From: Chachezhania antarctica
Lineage (GTDB): Bacteria > Pseudomonadota > Alphaproteobacteria > Rhodobacterales > Rhodobacteraceae
Assembly: GCF_003646465.1 (NCBI RefSeq)
Contig: NZ_QZEX01000006.1
Coordinates: 1 to 64,000, forward strand
Reading direction: 5' to 3'
Length of the DNA stretch: 64,000 nucleotides
The notes below the pieces were generated by a model. That model worked only from the letters and a program-made list of their open reading frames with translations, ran no database searches and was not told the DNA's origin. This document shows positions 53,399 to 62,103 of this stretch, piece after piece; position 1 is the stretch's first letter; every line of letters starts with the position of its first letter. The position numbers were made by a program, and so were the translations under genes.

Positions 53399-54012
53399 GT
53401 CAGGACGCGGCGGCCGTGCGGGGTTTCGAACTCGGCGCTGAGGCTGGCCGGGCCGGTCGCGAAGGACAGCCGCGGATCGTCGAGATGCGGCGTGAGCCGG
53501 GCCGACAGCTGCGCCGCGTCGGGGTGGCGGATATCGAGACGCAGGAGCCTGCATCCCGCATCGGCAAGCCGCGCGGCGGGGTGGGCGGTGCCCTCCCACT
53601 GGATCAGGGCCGGGTGCAGGCCGTCGAAGGGCAGGGCGCCATCATCGGGAACCGACATCTGCCACGCAAGATCGCCGCGGGTGAGGGCCACGGGGCTCCC
53701 TGCATCCTCCATGCCGGGGGGCAGGTCGGCAAGATCGTCGGTGGCGCAGATCCAGGTCGTCAGGCGGGCAGGGCCGCCGAACTGGTCAAGACCGAACCAG
53801 CGCGGGCGGTCGGGTTTCGGCGCATCGGGATCGATGGCGATGGCTTCGAGGTAGAGACCGTCGGCCAGCCCGAGGAGCGTGTTGTGCGTGCCGAAGCGGG
53901 GATGCTGGCCGCCGGGCTGCAGGGACACACCGAGAGCGTCTTCGATATGGGCCTTCGCTTCGGCCAGCGTGTTTCCGGCGACGGCGATGTGATCGAGGCG
54001 GAGGCGCGTCAT
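53395..54012 (-). CDS. VOC-superfamily (glyoxalase-like) protein
   Basis: 205 residues from the ATG at 54012. RLRLDHIAVAGNTLAEAKAH is the first beta-alpha unit of the glyoxalase/dioxygenase fold with a potential metal His, and LLGLADGLYLEAIAIDPDAP carries the matching Glu. The rest agrees with the glyoxalase_3 subgroup. Enzymatic role unknown. It overlaps the acetyltransferase start by 4 bp, so the two proteins are made together. Confidence 0.82.
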   Translation of the reverse strand: MTRLRLDHIAVAGNTLAEAKAHIEDALGVSLQPGGQHPRFGTHNTLLGLADGLYLEAIAIDPDAPKPDRPRWFGLDQFGGPARLTTWICATDDLADLPPGMEDAGSPVALTRGDLAWQMSVPDDGALPFDGLHPALIQWEGTAHPAARLADAGCRLLRLDIRHPDAAQLSARLTPHLDDPRLSFATGPASLSAEFETPHGRRVLT

Positions 54013-54115
54013 GTTGGACTTCCCTTGTCGTTGGTCCGGTGCTTCCCGGTTTCGCGAGGAGTGCCCGGGATTGCGCTGCTCCGCAAGGCGTCGCCGTTCT
54101 GCCTGTCTCTGTCCC

Positions 54116-54210
54116 GCCTCTGGCCCACGCCCGGGACCGGCCCGCCTGCCCACCCCCGTCGGATCCCGTGCCGGGATCCTCCTTGCCGGCCCCGGGCGTG
54201 GGCCAGAGGC
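54116..54210. repeat. Composite inverted repeat, family III copy 2
   Basis: Outer arms 54116-54135 and 54191-54210 are perfectly complementary over 20 bp (GCCTCTGGCCCACGCCCGGG). Inside are CCCACCCCCGTCGGATC, an 8-bp hairpin (54161-54179, loop TGC) and TCCTCCTT. It fills most of the 300 bp between the VOC gene and the MAPEG gene. Confidence 0.75.
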
Positions 54211-54312
54211 AAACCGGGCGCCCCGGCAAAGCGGCGCTTGACCCGCCGGAGACGGCGAAACTGACGCAGATAGCCTTTTGTGTCCGGAAGCCTGATCGGG
54301 CGCACTGCGGCG

Positions 54313-54807
54313 TCAGAAGGTCCGTGCGGCCCAGCTGAGCCCGGACCATATCAGGGCCAGGACCGTCGCATAGAAGGTCCCGGCGAACCCCATCGACCGG
54401 AAGGGCGGGGCGGCGTGGTAGCCGAGCCAGAAGATGGTACGGAAGACCGCGAAGCCCGCGCCGAGGACGATGACGGCCGCACCGCCCTGAACCATCGCGA
54501 CGAACGGCCAGACAAGCGCCGCGATCAGCGCCTGTTCGGCGGTGTTGGTCAGGACGCGCTGATCGATCTCGGCTGCCGTATGCGGCGCTGGGCGATCCCC
54601 GTCGATCAGGTCTTCATCGAAGAACCGTCGTTGCGCGATCCGGCCGATGACGGCGACCAAAATTATCGCGGGAAACAGGTACGCCACCGGCAGCGCCTGC
54701 ATCGGTGTCAGGTCCGGCAGGGTCACGACGGCGGGCAGCAGAACAAGGCAGAGCGCGCATACCGCCCCCATGGCCATTCCGATGGCGATGGTGCGCTGCT
54801 GGCCCAT
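54313..54807 (-). CDS. MAPEG-like membrane protein
   Basis: 164 residues from the ATG at 54807 (MGQQRTIAIGMAMGAVCALC). Four hydrophobic helices; the middle part RVLTNTAEQALIAALVWPFV and FAVFRTIFWLGYHAAPPFRS agrees with the membrane-associated eicosanoid/glutathione family (MAPEG), in particular the N-x-x-E and R-x-x-F-W-x-G-Y pattern. Possibly a glutathione-dependent activity; not established. It begins 15 bp from the ppx stop and is likely co-transcribed with it. Confidence 0.8.
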   Translation of the reverse strand: MGQQRTIAIGMAMGAVCALCLVLLPAVVTLPDLTPMQALPVAYLFPAIILVAVIGRIAQRRFFDEDLIDGDRPAPHTAAEIDQRVLTNTAEQALIAALVWPFVAMVQGGAAVIVLGAGFAVFRTIFWLGYHAAPPFRSMGFAGTFYATVLALIWSGLSWAARTF

Positions 54808-54821
54808 ACTCCGTCCCCCCC

Positions 54822-56429
54822 CTATTCGTAGAGCGACACCGACAGGTCGGCCTGAAGCGCGTTGGCAAGCGAGGTCAGCCGGGATTCGGCCACCTCGCCA
54901 TACAGCGCGCTGACATCGCGGCGCATGTGCATGTGCAGCTTGCGCGCCTCCGGATCCCAGTCCAGCGTCGCCATCTGCGCTTCGGGTTGCATCCACAGCA
55001 TTGCGCCGAAGCGCAGGGCCTTGCCCAGGATCTCGGCCTCTTTCCGGCTGTCTTCGTCCAGCAGATCGTAGAGCGCCTCGAACGGGGTGCCTTCGCGGTT
55101 CTTGCGATAGCGGTGCAGGAGCGCGAGCCCGAGGTAGATCCGTTCCCAGTGTTTCAGCCCGCCAAGGTTGGCGCGGGTGGCGTATTCGAAACAGACCTCG
55201 GCCCGGTAATCGGGATGCGACCGCCACGACACGTCGTGCAGCAGGCAGGCGGCGCGGATGAGACGCAGACGGGCGGGCTCCGCATCGGGAAAGAGCGGCA
55301 GGACGAAATCGTAGAGCGTCCGACCGAACCCCGGCAGGCGGGCATCCTTGGCTTCGAAGAATCGGCAGGCCTCGATCAGGGGATCACGGTCCTGCAGCTT
55401 CTTGGGCATGTATTCGTACAGCAGCCCTTCGCGGATCCCGTAGGACGACACCGCGATATCGGCCGGCTTGAAGACCTTGACCAGTCGGCCCAGAACCTCG
55501 GCCGCGATGGGGACAAGCGCCATCCGGTTGTTTGAGATACCGGCCTGAAGGCGCAGCTCGGCCGGGTCAGATCCTGCGATCAGGTCGACGGTGGCCATCA
55601 CGTCGTCATAGCTCATCCGGTATTCGTGCAGCACCTGTAGCGGATAGGCCCGGCGCATCATGTCGATCCGGGCGATTGCGCGCCAGCTGCCGCCGACTAG
55701 GAACAGGCGGTCGTGCTGGGGGCCGAACTGGTCGGACATGCGGTCCAGCGTGTCCTTGATCACCTTGGCGCGTTCGGGTCCGTCGCCATCGATGTCGCGC
55801 AGTTTCAGGGGGCCGAGCGGAGAGCTGGTGGTTTTCTTGACGATGCCGTCCCGGATCTCGGCCAGTTCCATGGACGAGCCGCCGATATCGCAGACCAGCC
55901 CGTAGGATCCGGGCCAGCCCAGCAGCACGCCCTGCGCGGAAAAGCGCGCCTCCATCTCGCCCGAGATCACCCAGATCTTCAGGCCGGTGACGCGACGGGC
56001 CTCTTCGCAGAAATCGGGGCCGTCGATGGCATCGCGGACCGCAGCCGTGGCCACCACTGTCAGCGACGGCAGGCCCATGCCCTGCGCCAGCAACTGGAAC
56101 CGCTGCAGCGCGGCCAGCGCGCGTTCGCGGCCAAGAGCGTTCAGGCGGCCGGTTTCGGCCATGCCGGCGCCAAGCGCGCACATGACCTTTTCATTGTAGA
56201 AATAGGCAGGCGACCGCGCCGCGCCGTCGAACACCACGAGCCGGACCGAGTTCGAGCCGATGTCCACGACGCCCACCCGCGACAGGTTCCGTGCGCGCGG
56301 GTCCTCGAACAGGGGACGGTCGAAAAAGGCGGGATCGCTTCCAGCCGCGCCCGGTCCGGCCGTGCCGTCCGCAGCGCTTGCATGTCTGGTCGGCAGTCGG
56401 CCGCCGGCTCCGCTCCGCGATGTCTCCAT
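54822..56429 (-). CDS. ppx: Exopolyphosphatase (Ppx/GppA family)
   Basis: 535 residues. RVGVVDIGSNSVRLVVFDGA at about 51 is the phosphate-1 motif of the actin-like ATPase fold; TVVATAAVRDAIDGPDF, GLVCDIGGSSMELAEI and LFLVGGSWRAIARIDMMR follow. The C-terminal 200 residues (LIRAACLLHDVSWRSHPDYR) form an HD-like helical domain as in full-length Ppx. It removes phosphate from polyphosphate or pppGpp. The first 45 residues are Gly/Ala-rich and may not be translated; a later start near residue 45 is possible. Confidence 0.92.
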   Translation of the reverse strand: METSRSGAGGRLPTRHASAADGTAGPGAAGSDPAFFDRPLFEDPRARNLSRVGVVDIGSNSVRLVVFDGAARSPAYFYNEKVMCALGAGMAETGRLNALGRERALAALQRFQLLAQGMGLPSLTVVATAAVRDAIDGPDFCEEARRVTGLKIWVISGEMEARFSAQGVLLGWPGSYGLVCDIGGSSMELAEIRDGIVKKTTSSPLGPLKLRDIDGDGPERAKVIKDTLDRMSDQFGPQHDRLFLVGGSWRAIARIDMMRRAYPLQVLHEYRMSYDDVMATVDLIAGSDPAELRLQAGISNNRMALVPIAAEVLGRLVKVFKPADIAVSSYGIREGLLYEYMPKKLQDRDPLIEACRFFEAKDARLPGFGRTLYDFVLPLFPDAEPARLRLIRAACLLHDVSWRSHPDYRAEVCFEYATRANLGGLKHWERIYLGLALLHRYRKNREGTPFEALYDLLDEDSRKEAEILGKALRFGAMLWMQPEAQMATLDWDPEARKLHMHMRRDVSALYGEVAESRLTSLANALQADLSVSLYE

Positions 56430-56611
56430 GGGTCTTCAACTCCCGCCATGGTGCCCGGTTCCTGAGCTCGGCCCAGCTATCTGCCAGTGCCTTGTGGGGT
56501 CAAGTTGTGCAGATGCGTCATATTGGGACAAGCCCCTGATTGGGGTCGGGGCGTTTCGGCGGCAAATCGCTTGGGGCGCCCGCCGGGGCGCTGGGGCGGC
56601 ACCGGGAAAGC

Positions 56612-57289
56612 TCAGGCCGCGCCGTTCGCCTCCTCGGCCAGCACTTCCGAGGCCAGCTTCACCGTCACCCCGCGCGCCTTGTCCAGCGCGATCTGGTCCA
56701 TCCGGGCGACGATGCGGGCGGCGGCCTCGAACGTGCGCTCCATATGGCGGACAAGATAGGGGATCACCGCGCCCTTCGGCATGATCTGGCGGTCGCGGAA
56801 CAGCTTCTGCAGCACCGCCGCCAGCAGGGCATCGTCGGGCGGATCGAGGCTGGCGACCGTGGCGCCTTCGCAACGGCTTTGCAGATCCGGCAGGACCAGG
56901 GCCCAACGCCGCGGCACCGTGCGGCCGCTTATCAGCAGGCGGTTGCCGTTCGCGGCCAGCATGTTGTGCAGGTGGAAAAGCGCGGTCTCGTCGTCGCGGT
57001 GGCCTGCGATGCGGGGCACGTCCTCGACCGCGACGGGGCCTTCCGCCAGCGCGGGCAGATCCCGTTCGGCCAGACCACTGGCGGGAACGATCACGGCGCC
57101 GCTGTCGGCCGCCCAGACATGGGCAAGGTGGGTCTTTCCCGATCCCGCCGGGCCGATCAGCGCCAGCTTGCCATCGGGCCAGTCGCCATCCAGCGCGGTG
57201 ACGGCCAGCGCATTGGCGGGAGACAGGAAGAAATCCTCCCGCCCCAGCGCCGTGCGCACGGGCAGATCGAAGCTGAGCTGTTCTTCCAT
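56612..57289 (-). CDS. DnaA-related replication regulator (HdaA-like)
   Basis: 225 residues from the ATG at 57289 (MEEQLSFDLPVRTALGREDF). The QLSFDL start is a clamp-binding motif as in Hda, which turns off DnaA by helping hydrolyse its ATP on the DNA-loaded clamp. LALIGPAGSGKTHLAHVWAA is Walker A; the region around PVAVEDVPRIAGHRDDETAL stands for Walker B. The DNA-binding domain IV of DnaA is absent. Stop of the permease gene is 1 bp away, so both share a transcript. Confidence 0.88.
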   Translation of the reverse strand: MEEQLSFDLPVRTALGREDFFLSPANALAVTALDGDWPDGKLALIGPAGSGKTHLAHVWAADSGAVIVPASGLAERDLPALAEGPVAVEDVPRIAGHRDDETALFHLHNMLAANGNRLLISGRTVPRRWALVLPDLQSRCEGATVASLDPPDDALLAAVLQKLFRDRQIMPKGAVIPYLVRHMERTFEAAARIVARMDQIALDKARGVTVKLASEVLAEEANGAA

Positions 57290-57290
57290 G

Positions 57291-58358
57291 TCAGTCGACG
57301 TCCGGTCCCGACAAACCCGTGTAAAGCTTGCTTTGCAGATATTGCCGCACCCCGAAACGTGCAAGCACCCCCAGTGCCGCCGTGACCGGAACCGCGATCA
57401 AGAGACCCACGAAGCCGAACAGCGCCCCGAAGACGGACAGGGCCAGCAGGAGCCACACCGGATGCAGGCCCACGGAATTGCCCACCAGCCGTGGCGTCAG
57501 GAAATTGCCCTCGACCACCTGGCCCACGATGAAGATCCCGGCCACCAGCCCGACCTGTGTCCACTCGCCCCAGAACTGGAACAGCGCCAGCCCGATTGCC
57601 AGCACCCCGCCGATCAGCGCGCCGAGATAGGGAATGAAGGTGACCATGCCGGCCACGAAACCCACCACCAGGCCGAATTGCAGTCCCACCAGCATCAGCG
57701 CACCGGCATAGTAGATGCCAAGGATCAGGCAGACCGTGCCCATCCCGCGCACGAAGGAGGACAGCGTCCGGTCGATCTCGCTTGCCAGCTGGCGGACCAC
57801 CGGGGCGTGGTCGCGCGGCAGAAGCTCGTCGATATTGGCGATCATCCGGTCCCAGTCGAGCAGCAGGTACACCGACACGACCGGCACGATCACCACCAGC
57901 ATCAGCATGTTCACGAACGACATGGCCGATCCCAGCGCCGCCCCGGCGATAGTGGTGGCCGCGTTCTTCAACGTCTCGTCGACGGTGGCCAGCGCGTTGC
58001 GCAGGGTCGAATCGGGTTCCAGAAGATCCGGGTACCGCTCGGTCAGGAAATCGCGGGCATCGCGGAAGATCTGCGGGGCGATCTGGATCAGTTCGGTCGT
58101 CTGGGTGATCAGCGTCGGCACGACCAGCAGGAAGACGGTCACGAACAGAAGTATGCCCAGCACGGTGATCAGCGCCGTGGCAGCCGTGCGCGACAGGCCC
58201 CAGCGTTCCAGCCGGTCGGCGATGGGATCGATGAAATAGGCGATCGCGCCGCCGATCACGAAGGGCAGCAGCACGTTGCCCAGGTACCAGAACACGACGG
58301 CCAGCACCACCAGGGCGATGCCCCAGTAGCGAAACTGCGTACCTACCGGAAGTGCCAT
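57291..58358 (-). CDS. AI-2E/PerM-family transporter
   Basis: 355 residues with seven or eight membrane helices. FWYLGNVLLPFVIGGAIAYF at the start, VPVVSVYLLLDWDRMIANID, and the C-terminal GMVTFIPYLGALIGGVLAIG and LVGNSVGLHPVWLLLALSVF match the AI-2E (TqsA/PerM) family. Members move small molecules or Na+/H+; substrate unknown here. It is located directly upstream of the HdaA-like gene, a common order in Rhodobacterales. Confidence 0.9.
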   Translation of the reverse strand: MALPVGTQFRYWGIALVVLAVVFWYLGNVLLPFVIGGAIAYFIDPIADRLERWGLSRTAATALITVLGILLFVTVFLLVVPTLITQTTELIQIAPQIFRDARDFLTERYPDLLEPDSTLRNALATVDETLKNAATTIAGAALGSAMSFVNMLMLVVIVPVVSVYLLLDWDRMIANIDELLPRDHAPVVRQLASEIDRTLSSFVRGMGTVCLILGIYYAGALMLVGLQFGLVVGFVAGMVTFIPYLGALIGGVLAIGLALFQFWGEWTQVGLVAGIFIVGQVVEGNFLTPRLVGNSVGLHPVWLLLALSVFGALFGFVGLLIAVPVTAALGVLARFGVRQYLQSKLYTGLSGPDVD

Positions 58359-58450
58359 GCAAACCCTCGTTGACAGACGCCGCCGCAGCGGACCTCACCC
58401 GTGACCAGACATCGCGCAAAGCGGCCGGCGGCGCAACAGGCTCGCGGGAC

Positions 58451-59446
58451 TTACCGCTTGATGTACCAGGTTATCGCGGTCGCGTATCCCGCGTCTTCCA
58501 GCAACCGCCGTTTCGACGTCCATGCCGCGGGACAGACAACGATGACAGCGTCGTTCTGCCGGTCCGCCAGCGCACCTTCGGCGGCGCCAAGCAGCGCCCG
58601 GGCCTCGTCCAGGCCGGGGCCGTCGCGCGCCGGATCGCGGGTTGCGACATGGTAGAAATCGTCGATGACCCCCGTCGCGCCGATGTCATGGGCGGGCGGG
58701 AAATGGAGCGGCGTGGCGGGTTGCGAGATCGCGTAACCTGTCAGCCCGCCTCCGCGGCCCGACACGAACATGTCCCGGTCGGTCAGTGTCAGGCTTTTGC
58801 CCATCCAGTTGCCGAAGCGGGTATCGGCCTCGGCATGGGGTTTCCAGAAGGTGTTCAGATCGAAAAGGATCTGCCGGTGTTCGGCGCTGAGCGTCACGAT
58901 CCCGGGCAGGTCGTCAGTTCTAGCCTTGCGCACCGAAGCGTGCGACTCGGCGCGCGCCAGCCCGGATTTGGCAAGGTAGAGCGTAAGCGGATCGTAGGCA
59001 TGATCGGCCACGACCGCCTCCCAAGCACCGCCAGTCGCCGAGGAGATCAGCAGGATCTCCGCACCTGCACCGATCAGGTCCTCCTCTGCCGCGGCGAGCA
59101 GCGCGGCGGCCGTGCCGTCGGGGGCGTCAGGCGCGACATGGCTGTCTTCCATGATCAGGCCTGGCGCACCCTGCTCCCCGGCATAGATCGGCGGCACAGG
59201 CAGCAGGATCGTATGCACCACGCCCACCGCTGCGCCGTCAGCCTCGGCCACCAGCCATTGCTGGCGGAACGGCGGTGCGGTGGCTTCGATGGCGGACCGG
59301 AGCGCTGTTTCGATCTTCTCGGCCGCATCGGCGTCGATCTTCCACAGAACTGGATCGGCCGATTGCCGGGCCGCTGCATCGCTCAGCAGAAGGCCGGTCA
59401 GAACCTCTACATCGTCCGGTGTTGCAGGTTGGATTGAGACAGGCAT
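58451..59446 (-). CDS. Tandem GNAT acetyltransferase-like protein
   Basis: 331 residues in two GNAT-like halves. Residues 1-160: QPATPDDVEVLTGLLLSDAA, then EADGAAVGVVHTILL. Residues 170-331: VRKARTDDLPGIVTLSAEHR, GVIDDFYHVATRDPARDGPG and the end WTSKRRLLEDAGYATAITWY. The pyrophosphate loop is poorly conserved in both halves, so activity is uncertain. Stands alone on the minus strand. Confidence 0.65.
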   Translation of the reverse strand: MPVSIQPATPDDVEVLTGLLLSDAAARQSADPVLWKIDADAAEKIETALRSAIEATAPPFRQQWLVAEADGAAVGVVHTILLPVPPIYAGEQGAPGLIMEDSHVAPDAPDGTAAALLAAAEEDLIGAGAEILLISSATGGAWEAVVADHAYDPLTLYLAKSGLARAESHASVRKARTDDLPGIVTLSAEHRQILFDLNTFWKPHAEADTRFGNWMGKSLTLTDRDMFVSGRGGGLTGYAISQPATPLHFPPAHDIGATGVIDDFYHVATRDPARDGPGLDEARALLGAAEGALADRQNDAVIVVCPAAWTSKRRLLEDAGYATAITWYIKR

Positions 59447-59778
59447 GGGGCAGCTCCCATAACGCTTGAGGTCAGCGCATGCCTATGCCCCTTCGCGGGA
59501 CCGCGAAAGAGGATTCGAGGCACGTGCCCTGACAACCATGAAAGGTTCGGCTTCGCAGCCCCGACACTCTCGATCACGGACGGCGCCTGCCGTTCCTGCC
59601 GGATGCCTCCGGTGGGAGTATTTGGAGGAGAAGACGGCGCGCGTCCCCTTCTTCTTTTCCCCAAATACTCCGGGGGAGTCCTCGCCGCAGGCGAGGGCGG
59701 GGGCAGAGCCCCCGTGCAACAGATGCCATCCTTGACCGGGCGCATGCCCGGTCTGTCCGGCTTCCGTTGCCTCCGTCG
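59447..59778. other. Intergenic region with family II repeat
   Basis: 332 bp between the acetyltransferase-like gene and ohr. It holds the family II inverted repeat at 59615-59671 followed by a CTCGCC/GGCGAG stem near 59682-59698. No reading frame of its own was accepted. Confidence 0.4.
59615..59671. repeat. Dispersed inverted repeat, family II copy 3
   Basis: GGAGTATTTGG at 59615-59625 pairs with CCAAATACTCC at 59661-59671, with further AAGA/TCTT pairing inside. It has the same outline as the copies at 14626 and 50547: GGNGGTATTTGG, then a purine-rich arm. Confidence 0.7.
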
Positions 59779-60204
59779 TCACGTCGTGCTTACCTTGATG
59801 TCGACGTCGACATTGCCTTTGACGGCATTGGAGTACGGGCAGACCGAGTGCGCCGCCGCGACGATCTTTTCCGCCGTGGGCTGGTCCACACCAGTGATCG
59901 AAACATCCATGCCGACATTCAGCGCAAACCCGCCCGCATCGTTCTGGTTCATGCCGACGGTCGCCGTGACCTCGATATCCTTGTCGCGGACCTTGGTGTC
60001 CATCGAGCGGCTGACATGGATAACCGCGTTTTCGAAACAGGCCGCGTAGCCTGCCGCGAACAGTTGTTCGGGATTGGTTGCGCCGCCCTGGCCGCCCATT
60101 TCCTTCGGGATCGCAAGGCTCAGGTCCAGAAGCCCGTCCGAGGTTTTCACCGTGCCGTGGCGCCCGCCGATGGCGGTGGCCTGGGTGCTGTAGAGATCGC
60201 TCAT
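59779..60204 (-). CDS. ohr: Organic hydroperoxide resistance protein (Ohr/OsmC)
   Basis: 141 residues from the ATG at 60204 (MSDLYSTQATAIGGRHGTVK). Ohr reduces organic peroxides with a pair of Cys: the first is in GYAACFENAVIHVS, the second in HSVCPYSNAVKGNVD. GATNPEQLFAAGYAACFENA is the typical Ohr signature. Cytoplasmic dimer, reduced through lipoylated proteins. An OhrR-like operator lies upstream, but no ohrR gene is in the window. Confidence 0.93.
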   Translation of the reverse strand: MSDLYSTQATAIGGRHGTVKTSDGLLDLSLAIPKEMGGQGGATNPEQLFAAGYAACFENAVIHVSRSMDTKVRDKDIEVTATVGMNQNDAGGFALNVGMDVSITGVDQPTAEKIVAAAHSVCPYSNAVKGNVDVDIKVSTT

Positions 60205-60242
60205 GGTACTCTCCTTCAATTCGCTGCCGGACGGTGTCGTCC

Positions 60243-60274
60243 GCTCCCTATCTAAATAGGGAGCAATTAAATTG
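60243..60274. promoter_or_regulatory. OhrR-like operator with adjoining palindrome upstream of ohr
   Basis: CAATTAAATTG at 60264-60274 equals the core of the OhrR box known from Bacillus subtilis. A second AATTGTGTG lies at 60286-60294. Directly beside it is a 22-bp hairpin: GCTCCCTAT (60243-60251) and ATAGGGAGC (60256-60264) around CTAA. Together they cover the region 39-90 bp upstream of ohr. Binding is inferred. Confidence 0.55.
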
Positions 60275-60321
60275 TGTCAAATATAATTGTGTGAACTTTA
60301 TGTGCTGCGATCCCATCGCCA

Positions 60322-60348
60322 TAGGGTGCGTGCTCTGCACGCACCCTA
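60322..60348. repeat. GGTGCGTG palindrome, family I copy 4
   Basis: TAGGGTGCGTGC and its exact complement enclose TCT, a 12-bp stem. It lies in the divergent region between ohr and proS. Confidence 0.75.
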
Positions 60349-60435
60349 CGCCATCTGCCGGTTTGCCGGATTGCTCTTGATCCGCCTATGGCCTACACCG
60401 CTCGCCGGAGCCTGACCCTGTCTGCGAGAGACCAA

Positions 60436-61776
60436 ATGCGCCTGAGCCGCTATTTTCTGCCCGTCCTGAAGGAAACCCCTTCCGAAGCCGCCATCGTCAG
60501 CCACCGCCTGATGCTGCGGGCCGGCATGATCAAGCAGGAGCAGGCGGGGATCTATTCCTGGCTGCCGCTGGGCTACAAGGTGCTGCAGCGCCTGCAGCAG
60601 ATCGTGCATGAAGAACAACAGCGCGCGGGCCATATCCCGCTTCTGATGCCCACGCTCCAACCGGCCGACCTGTGGCGCGAAAGCGGCCGCTACGATGCCT
60701 ATGGCGAGGAGATGCTGCGCATCACCGACCGGCACGAGCGCGACATGCTCTACGGCCCCACGAACGAGGAGATGATCACCGACATCTTCCGCAAGAACGT
60801 CTCCAGCTACCGCGATCTGCCGCTGACGCTCTATCACATCCAGTGGAAGTTCCGGGACGAGGTCCGCCCCCGCTTCGGCGTGATGCGCGGGCGCGAGTTC
60901 CTGATGAAGGACGGCTACAATTTCGACGTCGACAAGGACGCGGCGCTTCACGCCTACAACCGCCATCTTGTGACCTACCTGCGCACCTACGAACGCATGG
61001 GCCTGCAGGCGATCCCGATGCGCGCCGATGGTGGTCCGATCGGCGGCGATTACACCCATGAATTCCTGGTGCTGGCCGACACGGGCGAATCCGAGGTCTT
61101 CTATGACAGCGCCATCACCGACCTGAAATTCGGCGACCGGGAGATCGACTACGACGATGTCGCGGAATGCCAGTCGGTGCTGGAAGAGTTCACCTCGCGC
61201 TATGCCCGCACGGACGAGACGCATGACGAGGCGTTGTTCAACGAGGTGCCCGAAGACCGCCGCCGCACGGCACGCGGGATCGAGGTGGGGCAGATTTTCT
61301 ATTTCGGCACCAAGTATTCCGAAGCGATGGGCGCCACCGTCCAAAACGCCGATGGCGAGGCCGTGCCGGTTCACATGGGGTCGCACGGGATCGGCGTGTC
61401 GCGCCTGCTGGGCGCGATCATCGAGGCCAGCCACGACGACAACGGCATCATCTGGCCCGAGGGCGTGACGCCGTTCCATGCCGGCATCGTGAACTTGCGG
61501 CAGGGCGATGCGGAAACCGATGGCGCGTGCGACGGTCTCTACAAGGCTTTGAAAGCCAAGGGGCTGGATCCGCTGTATGACGACCGGGACGAAAGGGCCG
61601 GGGCGAAGTTCGCCACAATGGACCTGATCGGTCTGCCATGGCGGATCACGGTGGGCCCGCGCGGTCTGAAGAACGGTGTGGTCGAGCTGACCTCGCGCAA
61701 GACCGGCGAGAGTACCGAGATGACGCCCGAAGCGGCGGTGGACGAGATCGTGAAGATCTATCAGGGCGTTCTCTGA
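60436..61776 (+). CDS. proS: Prolyl-tRNA synthetase, short bacterial form
   Basis: 446 residues from the ATG at 60436 ([20 protein letters not shown]). It charges tRNA-Pro. Class II motifs: [60 protein letters not shown] (motif 2) and [20 protein letters not shown] (motif 3). The long editing insert found in E. coli ProS is missing, as usual for Alphaproteobacteria, so mischarged Ala-tRNA-Pro must be cleared by a separate protein. lolC follows after 327 bp of repeats. Confidence 0.96.
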   Translation: MRLSRYFLPVLKETPSEAAIVSHRLMLRAGMIKQEQAGIYSWLPLGYKVLQRLQQIVHEEQQRAGHIPLLMPTLQPADLWRESGRYDAYGEEMLRITDRHERDMLYGPTNEEMITDIFRKNVSSYRDLPLTLYHIQWKFRDEVRPRFGVMRGREFLMKDGYNFDVDKDAALHAYNRHLVTYLRTYERMGLQAIPMRADGGPIGGDYTHEFLVLADTGESEVFYDSAITDLKFGDREIDYDDVAECQSVLEEFTSRYARTDETHDEALFNEVPEDRRRTARGIEVGQIFYFGTKYSEAMGATVQNADGEAVPVHMGSHGIGVSRLLGAIIEASHDDNGIIWPEGVTPFHAGIVNLRQGDAETDGACDGLYKALKAKGLDPLYDDRDERAGAKFATMDLIGLPWRITVGPRGLKNGVVELTSRKTGESTEMTPEAAVDEIVKIYQGVL

Positions 61777-61805
61777 GCAGATCCGGGGAAATTGTGGCCG
61801 GGGAT

Positions 61806-61826
61806 GGTGCGTGCGAAGCACGCACC
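61806..61826. repeat. GGTGCGTG palindrome, family I copy 5
   Basis: Arms GGTGCGTGC and GCACGCACC enclose GAA. Confidence 0.75.
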
Positions 61827-61863
61827 CTACGGCTGTGTGAACCGGGGTGCCCTGTTGCCGTAG

Positions 61864-61884
61864 GGTGCGTGGTTTCCACGCACC
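61864..61884. repeat. GGTGCGTG palindrome, family I copy 6
   Basis: Arms GGTGCGTGG and CCACGCACC enclose TTT, the same loop as copy 3. Confidence 0.75.
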
Positions 61885-61906
61885 GTTCCCGGGTACCGAT
61901 TTTGAT

Positions 61907-61928
61907 GGTGCGTGCAGAGCACGCATCC
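61907..61928. repeat. GGTGCGTG palindrome, family I copy 7
   Basis: Arms GGTGCGTGC and GCACGCATCC enclose AGA; one base in the right arm breaks the pairing. Confidence 0.7.
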
Positions 61929-62103
61929 TACGGATCCGGCGGCGGTTTGGGCCCGGGCACTTTGGCCGGTTTGCGCTCCGGGGGCTGAGATCGGCTGCCA
62001 GTGCAGGCGGCCATCCCCCGCGCATCTTTGATCTTCCCCAGCTTGACGCGAGCAGGGCAAACGCACAGGGTCCGCCCGACCCTACCCAACCCGAGGTGCC
62101 TGC

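Larger units (their letters stand above)
61777..62103. other. Intergenic region with three family I palindromes
   Basis: 327 bp between proS and lolC. Three GGTGCGTG palindromes are spaced 58 and 43 bp apart in its first half. No reading frame was accepted; frames across it only translate the repeats. Confidence 0.5.
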
